From positions 3,038,001 to 3,102,000 of the forward strand of contig JAYKKT010000076.1 in NCBI GenBank assembly GCA_036023115.1: DNA of 64,000 nt, read 5' to 3'. This document shows, one piece after another, positions 11,961 to 20,180 of the stretch. The position numbers and the translations under genes are program-made. This DNA is from Brasenia schreberi (taxonomy: Eukaryota > Streptophyta > Magnoliopsida > Nymphaeales > Cabombaceae). Every line of letters begins with the position of its first letter. The first letter of the stretch is position 1. The notes beneath the pieces are model-generated. The model ran no database searches. It worked only from the letters and a program-made list of their open reading frames with translations, and was not told the DNA's origin.

Positions 11961-12005
11961 GGGGTTGTAATAACGGAGCATAGTCTCCCCCCGCTTGTAA
12001 TAACG
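11961..12005 (+). terminator. LTR poly(A)-type box: two TTGTAATAACG copies around a GGAG/CTCC dyad
   Basis: TTGTAATAACG occurs at 11965-11975 and again at 11995-12005, exactly 30 bp apart, with GGAGCATAGTCTCC between them. The TTGTAA and AATAA words resemble plant far-upstream and near-upstream poly(A) elements. The box is kept in every LTR here: 1047-1087, 23354-23394, 25821-25861, 32479-32520, 34508-34552, 37648-37690, 44098-44142, 56167-56207 and 57441-57482. The role in 3' end formation is inferred. Confidence 0.5.
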
Positions 12006-12141
12006 TGGCTTGGCACAACCACACACGTGCACTCTCTTAGTCGTGCACGATTTTGAACACACACGGGCCTAATCAGCCCCTAATATATAAGTGCACGTAT
12101 ATATTTCATTTCCGAAGGGTTTTGTTTAAGTTGGGTGTGTT

Positions 12142-12790
12142 GTCTTTCAATTTAAACACTCTCACACACATTGAGCTTTCGCTCTTATTTGAAAGACCCA
12201 AGTAAGGGCCGACCTATACTATTTGGGTTTCATTTCATGTCGTGTGGGTAAGTCTTTCAATTTAAACACTCTCACACACATTGAGCTTTCGCTCTTATTT
12301 GAAAGACCCAAGTAAGGGCCGACCTATACTATTTGGGTTTCATTTCATGTCGTGTGGGTAAGTCTTTCAATTTAAACACTCTCACACACATTGAGCTTTC
12401 GCTCTTATTTGAAAGACCCAAGTAAGGGCCGACCTATACTATTTGGGTTTCATTTCATGTCGTGTGAGTAAGTCTTTCAATTTAAACACTCTCACACACA
12501 TTGAGCTTTCGCTCTTACTCCCAAGACCTTAGTAAAGGCCTTATTGCAGTTATATTTGGGTTTCATTTATGTCGTGTGAGTAGTACTTCAATTCAAGCAC
12601 TCTCACACACATTGAGCCTTCGCTCTTACTCCCAAGACCTTAGTCAAGGCCATACTGCCATTTATATTTGGGTTTAATTTCATGTCGTGTGTGTAAGTCT
12701 TTCAATTCAAACACGCACCCACATTGAGCCTTCGCTCTTATTTGCAAGACCCGAGTAAGGGCTCATATACATAAGATATATACATATCTC
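12142..12790 (+). repeat. 110-bp tandem array in B R/U5
   Basis: Units begin with GTCTTTCAAT or GTACTTCAAT at 12142, 12252, 12362, 12472, 12583 and 12697. The first three are 110 bp; later ones are 111-114 bp and more diverged. Each contains the word GAGCTTTCGCTCTTA or a variant. The 3' LTR has the same number of units, the left LTR one more. Confidence 0.9.
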
Positions 12791-12850
12791 CCTTCGGTTA
12801 TTTCCCTTCGGTTATTTCCCTTCGGTTATTTCCCTTCTGTTATTTCCCTT
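12790..12850 (+). repeat. 14-bp tandem repeat in B U5
   Basis: CCCTTCGGTTATTT is repeated four to five times with small changes in the last copies. The left LTR has a longer version (about 88-165, reverse complement). Confidence 0.85.
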
Positions 12851-13248
12851 CAGCATTGTCTTTACATTTCGGGTTTTCCCTTTGGAGTAGCGTGAGTTTG
12901 CATTGCATCTACGCCATACCACGAGGTAGGACGCATATTGCATCGAAGCAACCCCCGCTCGAATTCGCCCATGTAGTGGAGTGTTCATAACACACAAACT
13001 AGGCGACCCAAAAAGGGATAAAAGAAAAGACTTAGGCACGTGCAAATCCACGTGATCTAAAACATGCAATCGCATCTTAAAGACCCGAAATAGACACCTC
13101 GAACCGTTTCGTAAACTTTCTCCCTAAAACTCGATTTTTGCAAAAGCGTACAAACTGACCCTTGCGCATCGGTGCAAGAAAGTCTGCGACGACAAGAGCT
13201 CACTTGCTCACAGTCGCCACGTTTAGAAGTCAGTATTGATATATCTTC

Positions 13249-13278
13249 GCTAGCTTAAGTAAGCTAGCTGGCACGCCC
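13249..13278 (+). promoter_or_regulatory. U5 hairpin followed by a copy of the PBS core
   Basis: GCTAGCTT (13249-13256) pairs with AAGCTAGC (13261-13268) around the loop AAGT. It is followed at once by TGGCACGCCC (13269-13278), the same ten bases that open the primer-binding site at 13372-13381. In S, F and G the arms are GCTAGTTT and AAACTAGC, so the pairing is kept although bases change. Confidence 0.6.
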
Positions 13279-13370
13279 TGTTTGTATACATAGGCCTTAG
13301 ACGCACGATAAGATCCACTCCAAGCCACGAAAGGGGCGAAGAGGCGGGGATTTTCGCGCGTCTACAGAGA

Positions 13371-13389
13371 TTGGCACGCCCGGTGGGAC
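13371..13389 (+). promoter_or_regulatory. Element B primer-binding site
   Basis: TTGGCACGCCCGGTGGGAC starts four bases after the LTR end, the normal place for tRNA priming of minus-strand DNA. A and C have the same sequence with CATG for CACG. It is not the initiator-Met complement (TGGTATCAGAGC) nor the Asp-type TGGCGCCGTTGCC common in related elements. I cannot name the tRNA. Confidence 0.75.
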
Positions 13390-13460
13390 CTGAGCCTTTT
13401 CAAAAATCGAGTTTACTTGTAGGAATCTTGCGAAAATTTTATAAAGGTGTCGTTTTAACT

Positions 13461-13483
13461 TGTTTTCCTTGTTTTTCACTTAG
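13461..13483 (+). promoter_or_regulatory. Acceptor-like site just before gag
   Basis: A T-rich tract ends CACTTAG at 13483, 25 bp before the gag ATG. A has TTTTACTTAG and C has GCACTTGTAG at the matching place. With the LTR donor at 11905 it would remove the poly(A)-type box, the tandem repeats and the primer-binding site from gag mRNA. Confidence 0.45.
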
Positions 13484-13508
13484 GAAATTTTGAAAAAGCT
13501 TGAAAAGC

Positions 13509-16379
13509 ATGTCAAAATCCAATCCAAGTGAAGTGTCGAGCCAAGGCTCATGCGCATCAAGTTCTCACTCTAGGAGGATTTTCAAAAACAAAATAAAACT
13601 AGATGAAATCGAGGACTTAAGAAGGGAGTTTGAGGCCAAAATCGATGCTCTCAGCCAAGAGGCTGAAGTAGGCGATTCGTGTTCATCAAACGGTGAACAA
13701 AGGCCTAAAAAGAAAATTGAAAAACCTCGCAAGCAAAAAGAAGCCTCCGTAATAGAAGGCAACCAATACCACGAGTCCTTCACACAAAAGGACCGTAAAG
13801 CCCTACAGCAGCTGCTGAAAGGGCAAAATAAAGAGAAAAGAAGCTACGCCCTGTCTGATTTCCTTCCTATGGATTACGAAACAGACAGTGACGATGAAAT
13901 ACCAAACTTCCATCGGTATGATGGCATGGGAGACCCTAGGTCTCACTTGCAGCTTTTCTCACGTCGAGCCCATAAAAAGAAAAAGGACTCGATGAAATGG
14001 GTGTATTGGTTCCCTCTATCCCTTAAAGGCACAGCTGCCAAATGGCTGGCTTCCTACGACTTAAGCCAGTTCGCTACTTTTGAAGAGTTAGCGAACTGCT
14101 TCATGCAAAGATTTGCACACAACGTGGAAGTCACGCCAACCCTGAATACTTTAAGGGATACAAAGCAAGGCATGAACGAAGACGTGCATGCCTTCATTAT
14201 AAGATGGAGGTCTCTTTTAGGCCAAGTGCGAGAGCCTATATCCGAAGGATGCGCAGTAATGCTCATCCTGGATAATTTTAAAAGCGAGTTAAAAACCCTT
14301 CTCTCGCTCCATGAGATTTCAACTTTCCATAAGTTGATCAAAAAAGCCTCCCTTTTCGAAACCAACTTGCGAAAAGGGACATACGACCACTTATGGAAAG
14401 GAAGTGCCGTTCCCAAAACACGTGTGGAAAAGCCCATTGCATATGGGCTGCCCACAACGGACAAAGGGGCAAAGCCCCATAAAATCGCCAATGTCCGGGT
14501 GGATCCAGGCATGGCGGGCACTTCTAAAAATTTCGAAAAAATAGAAAATAAGAGAGAACGCAATTTTTCGAAACCAATTGAAAAACGGGAGTACACTCCG
14601 CTGGGGCAACCTGTGTCGGAGGTCCTAGACCTCCTACTTGCCCAGGGCATGATCGAACTCCCTGAAATCCCCGAAGGAGTCACGTCCAAAGGGGGGTATT
14701 TAAACCGGTTTTGCAAGTATCATCGGCTCAAAGGCCATGATACCAAACGGTGCTTCTCTCTTCTAAATAAAATTGAGAACTTGATAGCGGAGGGCCGGCT
14801 CCAGGTCACTGCAGAATCTGAGCCACCTCAAGCTATCTTCAAAGAACCCTTTCCCAAACACGCCAGTGGCAGTGGGAAAGGAAAGGAGGTATGTACCCTC
14901 ACCATCTCCAAGGAACTAGCGCGAAAGCCCGAACCTGGTCGACCTGCTTGTGCGCCCATCCTTGTACTATACAAGAGGCCCGCCCAAGTCGTCATTCGGG
15001 GACCATCAAAAGTGGAAACCCCAGCAAAAACAGTTTTGAAAATCCAAGGTTCTCCTCAGCTCATCCTTAGAGCCAAGTTTAGCGCGAACCCTAGGCTGGT
15101 CGTGGGGGAAGTCACTAGATCCGGGAGGATCTACCAACCCCCGCACCTTCAAGGTGCTCAAAAGGTGGTCAGTGTGCCTGGCCCCTCAAAAGCATGTATC
15201 CCTAGTGGTCCGCCAAAAGCAGATAAGGACAAAATCATCCTAAATCCTTATGATTTCGAAAACCACCTTTCAAAGATTCCTATTCACATGTCTATCCTAG
15301 AGCTTATCAAAACCTCGCCTAGGCATAGACTTGTCTTAGAGAAAATTCTAGAAAGGGCCAAGGTTGATTCGAACATAAGTCCGGAGTCCTTGTCTGCCCA
15401 AGTGGCTTTATTAGGAGCAAAATCGCCCATCACCTTTTCGGAAGATGATGTAGATAGACCCTACGAAACCCATAACCAGGCCCTGCATATCGAGGTGGTT
15501 CTAAACAACCACTCTCTGGACAGGTGCCTAGTCGATGGTGGAGGAGGGCTCAACATCCTTCCACTTCACGTGGCGTACAAAATCGGAGTCACCTTGACTT
15601 CAGTAAACCCAAGCCCCATCGTTATCACTGGATACGATGGGAATGCGTCTAGGCCTTTAGGATCCATCGAACTCCCCATGGAAACGGGAGGGATCGAACA
15701 CACGGGGGTGTTCCATGTCTTGGACATCCACCCCCATTATAACCTGTTGCTGGGAAGACCCTGGATACACAGTTTGTGCGCTGTGCCATCCACCTTCCAC
15801 AAGTGTGTCAAGATCCCTTTTAGGGACCAAGTCGTAGTGATCCTAGGTGAGAGTCACCCACAACTTCAGGGGATCATAAACTCCCCTTGTTTATCGAGCT
15901 CCCAGGCCCATGAGGCTAACCTGGGGCAAATTATGGTTGAGCCACCTCGGCTCGTGTTGAACAACCCTAGGAAGGTTGTATGTGTGAAGGGGCCGCCCAA
16001 AGCAGGCCCCCTCCCGACTCTAATCCTCCTAGGAAAACCCAAGCGTTCCCTATTTCCAAAACCCCTAGACAAAAGGCCTTACGAGCCTAATATGGACGAT
16101 AGCATGTTCCATGACCACGACTTATATCCCATCTTTTCAAAAAACAAAAGGTCGTGGAACATGTTATTGAACATGGGCTACACGCCCTACAAAAGTCTAG
16201 GGGTACAAAACCAGGGTCTCCTAGAGCCCATCCTGCCTAGGGCCAACCCAAGCCGATATGGGATCGGCTATACTCCCCGAATACCGCCGGAGCCACCCCC
16301 TGTGACCACCTGGGTCAAGGGTGCCCCGGAGCCTGTCTTAGAAGAGACCTATGGTTTAGACCTCCTATTCCGAGTCTAA
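13509..16379 (+). CDS. Element B gag-protease polyprotein, intact, 956 aa
   Basis: It makes the particle protein and the aspartic protease that would cut the element's polyproteins in cytoplasmic particles. The ATG at 13509 (MSKSNPSE) is the first in frame. Parts seen are a Ser-rich and Lys-rich N-terminus, a retrotransposon gag core at about residues 140-300 (DPRSHLQLF, WFPLSLKGTA), a zinc-knuckle-like CKYH...GHDTKRC at about 400-417, the protease motif LVDGGGGLNIL near 671 and LLGRPWIHS near 746, and a G-patch-like tail at about 884-920 (NMGYTPYKSLG, QGLLEPIL, GIGYTP). The usual protease DTG or DSG reads DGG, as in A and D. It ends at TAA 16377-16379. pol follows in the same frame after two in-frame stops. 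The sequence is open throughout. Confidence 0.93.
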   Translation: MSKSNPSEVSSQGSCASSSHSRRIFKNKIKLDEIEDLRREFEAKIDALSQEAEVGDSCSSNGEQRPKKKIEKPRKQKEASVIEGNQYHESFTQKDRKALQQLLKGQNKEKRSYALSDFLPMDYETDSDDEIPNFHRYDGMGDPRSHLQLFSRRAHKKKKDSMKWVYWFPLSLKGTAAKWLASYDLSQFATFEELANCFMQRFAHNVEVTPTLNTLRDTKQGMNEDVHAFIIRWRSLLGQVREPISEGCAVMLILDNFKSELKTLLSLHEISTFHKLIKKASLFETNLRKGTYDHLWKGSAVPKTRVEKPIAYGLPTTDKGAKPHKIANVRVDPGMAGTSKNFEKIENKRERNFSKPIEKREYTPLGQPVSEVLDLLLAQGMIELPEIPEGVTSKGGYLNRFCKYHRLKGHDTKRCFSLLNKIENLIAEGRLQVTAESEPPQAIFKEPFPKHASGSGKGKEVCTLTISKELARKPEPGRPACAPILVLYKRPAQVVIRGPSKVETPAKTVLKIQGSPQLILRAKFSANPRLVVGEVTRSGRIYQPPHLQGAQKVVSVPGPSKACIPSGPPKADKDKIILNPYDFENHLSKIPIHMSILELIKTSPRHRLVLEKILERAKVDSNISPESLSAQVALLGAKSPITFSEDDVDRPYETHNQALHIEVVLNNHSLDRCLVDGGGGLNILPLHVAYKIGVTLTSVNPSPIVITGYDGNASRPLGSIELPMETGGIEHTGVFHVLDIHPHYNLLLGRPWIHSLCAVPSTFHKCVKIPFRDQVVVILGESHPQLQGIINSPCLSSSQAHEANLGQIMVEPPRLVLNNPRKVVCVKGPPKAGPLPTLILLGKPKRSLFPKPLDKRPYEPNMDDSMFHDHDLYPIFSKNKRSWNMLLNMGYTPYKSLGVQNQGLLEPILPRANPSRYGIGYTPRIPPEPPPVTTWVKGAPEPVLEETYGLDLLFRV

Positions 16380-16385
16380 CCCATA

Positions 16386-16407
16386 GTGTTTTCCCTTTGT
16401 AGGTATG
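16386..16407 (+). promoter_or_regulatory. Conserved acceptor-like motif and ATG between gag-pro and pol
   Basis: GTGTTTTCCCTTTGTAG ends at 16402, seven bases after the gag-pro stop codon begins a new non-coding stretch. ATG follows at 16405. That ATG opens only seven codons in B, in another frame than pol; the next good pol start is 16494. In C the matching ATG is in the pol frame, with one stop between. The motif is kept in A, C, D and E. Legume Ogre elements, also of the Tat lineage, are known to splice out an intron between protease and RT, which makes splicing here plausible. Confidence 0.5.
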
Positions 16408-16493
16408 ACGGAAGATCCCTTTTTCTAAAAATACCAAAAACATTTAAAAACTTAAAATAAAAAAAAATCGAAAAACAAGAAAAACCAAAAACA

Positions 16494-19400
16494 ATGGAAA
16501 AGCAAAAACTCGAAAAAAGTGTGCTTTGTATAGTTCCCAAAGTTCTTGTTTTACAAAAACCCAAAAAAATCGAAAATTTGGAAAATACCAAAAAGATTTT
16601 GTACATAGCTGCCCCTGGTTTAACTTTGGCGAAAGAAAAGAATTTCGAAAGAAACGTCGTCTGCATAGCCAGACCAAAAATTTCGAAATCACTTGAAAAT
16701 CCAAGTACAAAACCAGGTTATTTTGAAAACCACGCATCAAGTTCCCTCGGGTCTAAAGTCCACGAGAATGATCGAAGCCCAGAAGTGGATCCCCCTGAGG
16801 AAGATCCCACTTCTGAGCTCCCAGAATTTCATAGAATTCTCGATTTTGAAAGACCTTCCCAATCAGTAGGAGGAGATTTCGTAGAGGTGAACCTAGGGGA
16901 TGATTCCAAGCCCAAAACCATCAAAATAGGCGCATGCTTGCATGAAACTGAAAAGTTAGCATTCATTGCATTTCTACGAACCTATTTAGATGTGTTTGCA
17001 TGGACGTATGAAGACATGCCGGGAATAGATCCCAGCATAGTCGAGCATCGTCTTCCCTTAGATGTAGGTGTAAAACCAATAAAGCAGAAGCTTAGGAAAA
17101 TACACCCGAATGTACACACGCAAGTCAAAGAGGGTTTAGAAGATCTGCTAAAAGCCGGATTTATAAAACCCATTGCGTATTCTGATTGGTTGTCAAATAT
17201 CGTTGTAGTTCGAAAAACCAATGGGAAAATTCGAATATGCATCGATTTCAGAAACCTGAATAAAGCCACTCCAAAGGATAATTATCCTTTACCAAACATG
17301 GATTTGATAGTCGATAGTACTGCAAATCATGAAATGTTTTCATTTATGGATGGCTATTCAGGCTATAATCAAATCAAACTAAGCCCACGAGATCAGGGTA
17401 AGACCGCCTTCACAACCCCATGGGGCACGTACTGCTATACAGTCATGCCCTTTGGTTTGAAAAATGCCGGCGCAACATAACAACGAGCCATGAACACGAT
17501 CTTCCATGATCAAATTCACGAGCTTGTAGAAGTGTATGTAGATGATCTCTTGGCAAAATCCAAAACCCGATGCACCCATATCGAATGTTTACAAAAGATT
17601 TTCGAAAGGCTTAGGCTTTACAAAGTAAAGCTAAACCCTCAGAAATGTGTGTTCGGGGTAGAATCAGGAAAGCTTCTAGGCTTTATGGTGAGCCAAAGGG
17701 GAATAGAAGTCGACCCCTCTAAGTGTCGAGCCATCATAGACATGGCTCCACCCTCCAATCTCACCCAAGTCCGTAGCCTCCAGGGTCGATTACAATCTGT
17801 GCGCCGATTCATATCGAATCTGGCAACCAGATGCGAACCCTTCAACAAACTGTTGAGGAAGGGTACGAAATTCTTATGGGATGACGAATGCCAAAAGTCC
17901 TTCGAGAGACTAAAGGCATACTTGGTTAATCCCCCCGTTTTGAATCCTCCAAAGCAAGGAAAACCGCTTTTATTATACATCTCCGTGCATATAAACGCTT
18001 TAGGAGCCCTGTTGGCTCAATACGAGGATGACACCCATAAGGAGTATGCCATCTACTATATTTCAAAAACTCTCTTGGCTTATGAACGAAATTATCAAGC
18101 CATGGAGAAGACGTGCTTGGCCCTAGTCTGGGCCTGCCAGAAATTCAGACACTACTTCCTAGATCATGAGATCTGGATAGTGTCCAAGCTTGATCCAATC
18201 AAGCACTTGTTCGAAAAACCCATTCTCACGGGTAGATTGGGCAAATGGCAACTCCTTCTAATGGAGTATGATCTAAAATACCCTCACCAGATCTCCGTTA
18301 AGGGGCAAGCCCTAGCAGATTACGTGGTTGACTTCCCCTTGGAGGACGCATATCCCACTCTTGTCGAAATGCCTGATGAAGGCATATTGCAAAACCATGT
18401 TCAAAACCACATTTTGGCAAATTCTTTCGAAAACCAAGTGTGGACGATGCACTTCGACGGGGCACGAAACCAACGAGGGGCTGGTGCCGGGATCATCCTA
18501 ATCTCCCCTGAAAAGGGCGAGATTCCCATAGCAGTCCGCTTAGATTTCGAATGTTCCAACAACGTAGCTGAGTATGAAGCACTCATACAAGGCTTAAGGA
18601 TTTCAAAAACTCTAGGGGCATCATGCATCGAGGTCTTTGGAGATTCGCTCCTTGTCATAAACCAGGTTTTAAAAATTTGGCAAGTACGTACTGAAAAACT
18701 ACTTCCATATCACGAGTTGGCCACTCGATTGGTCCAATCCTTCCAGTCGTGTAAGCTCACACACGTGGGAAGAGAGGACAATGGCATCGCCGATGCCCTC
18801 TCTTCCTTGGGTTCAGCCCTGAAGGTCGATCCCATTTCAGGGACCAGATCTTTGGAAATATGGCATGCGCCCCATCCATCCACACACGACTTGGATATTT
18901 GCCAAAACAACCCAGAGTCTGTTGAAAAGCCCTGGTTCTATGACATAAAACAATTTTTAGAAAATGGGGGATTCACCGAGGATGCCACATCCAAAGATAG
19001 GGCATTCATTCGTAAGATTTCGACCCGATACACCATTCTGGGTGGGGTCTTATACAAAAAGAGTTTTACCGGCATTCTGCTTAGGTGTATCGACCTGGAG
19101 GAGGCTAGGATAGTGATGCACGAGTTCCACGATGGAGAATGTGGAGGTCATGTTAATGCCAACATGATGGCGATGAAAATACTTAGAGGGGGTTATTTCT
19201 GGTCCACCCTGAAAAAGGATTGTCACGATCATGTTAGGAAGTGTCATCCATGTCAAGTGCATGGGCACGCCATTCATATCCCTTCATCTGCATTGCATTC
19301 CGTGGTCAGCCCCTGGCCATTTACCATGTGGGCGTTTGACATTGTAGGCCCCATATTTCCAAAGGCCTCGAATGGGCATCGTTTTATTTTAGCAGCCACT

Positions 19401-20180
19401 GAGTATTTCTCCAAGTGGGTGGAAGCCATTTCCCTAACGAATGTGATGGGGCAACATGTGGTGGCTTTCATCCGGAGGAATATCTTGGCTCGATTTGGGG
19501 TTCCACGAGACCTTGTGTCTGATAATGGTACCCCATTTAAGAACGAGCGGATGGTTAAGTTGTGCAACACGTATGGCATAACTCACCACTTCTCCTCGCC
19601 CTACTACCCTCAAGGCAACGGCCAAGCCGAAGCCACAAACAAGACTCTCATTGGTATCATTGAGAAGACCTTAGAGAAGGGTAGGAGGTGGCATGAGAAG
19701 CTGGATGAAGCCTTATGGGCTTATAGGACTTCCATCCGGACTCCCACGAATGCCACACCATTCGAATTGGTCTATGGCACAAACGCCATTCTTCCCATTC
19801 ATACCCAACTACATTCATTCCATACATCCATTGCACTCGACCTCCCCCTAGAGACGCTTCAGCATGCTAGGATGGCCGAACTAGATTTGCTAGATGAAAG
19901 GCGACTCCTTGCCATGGATCATGCTCGTGCATACCGGCAAAGGATAGCCCGACATTATAGCAAACACATGAGACCTCGCCACTTTGAAGTGGGAGATCTG
20001 GTCTTGAAAACCATCCACCATCGTGGCCCACACCCCCTAGGCAAGTGGCGCCCCAACTGGGAGGGACCCTATGTTGTACGAGCAACCACTACGAGCAATT
20101 CGTATTGGTTGATCGATGTAGAAGGTAGGAATTTAGCAGATCCTATCAATATTCAATACTTAAAGAAGTATCATGTGTAG
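16494..20180 (+). pseudogene. Element B pol (RT, RNase H, archaeal-type RNase H, integrase) with one premature stop
   Basis: It would reverse-transcribe element RNA and integrate the DNA. From the ATG at 16494: a Lys-rich linker to about residue 90, RT at about 200-370 (ICIDFRNLNKATPKDNYPLP, YVDDLL near 347), a first RNase H at about 488-580 that lacks the expected Asp at LYISVHINALG and at WIVSKLD, a second RNase H at about 651-775 with D, E, D and D visible (HFDGA, AEYEAL, FGDSLL, ADALS), and integrase to the end with an HHCC finger at about 872-922 and D, D, E at WAFDIVGP, VSDNGTPF and GQAEATN. The one lesion is TAC to TAA at 17478-17480, in the RT word GATYQR as seen in D, C and A. The rest of the frame is open to 20180. 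Translation from 17490 could only give a piece without the front of RT. Confidence 0.93.

Larger units (their letters stand above)
9968..13366 (+). repeat. Element B 5' LTR
   Basis: The LTR begins TGTAAACACC and ends TCTACA, the usual TG...CA termini. U3 holds an inverted array of GGATTTGGAT and ATCCAAATCC words (10446-10546) and a C-rich tract of degenerate CCTAA repeats (about 10795-11060), then the TATA-like box at 11193. R and U5 hold a splice donor, the TTGTAATAACG box, the 110-bp array, a 14-bp array and the U5 hairpin. ORFs inside it are out of character with the retrotransposon proteins and I treat them as chance. Confidence 0.95.

Noticed and set aside
12142..12790. CRISPR-like regular repeats
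   Set aside because: Repeats are head-to-tail 110-bp units without unique spacers, inside a plant LTR.
14054..14716. 220-residue minus-strand ORF and similar frames opposite gag and pol
   Set aside because: Shadows of the gag-pro and pol frames; no start context or family words.
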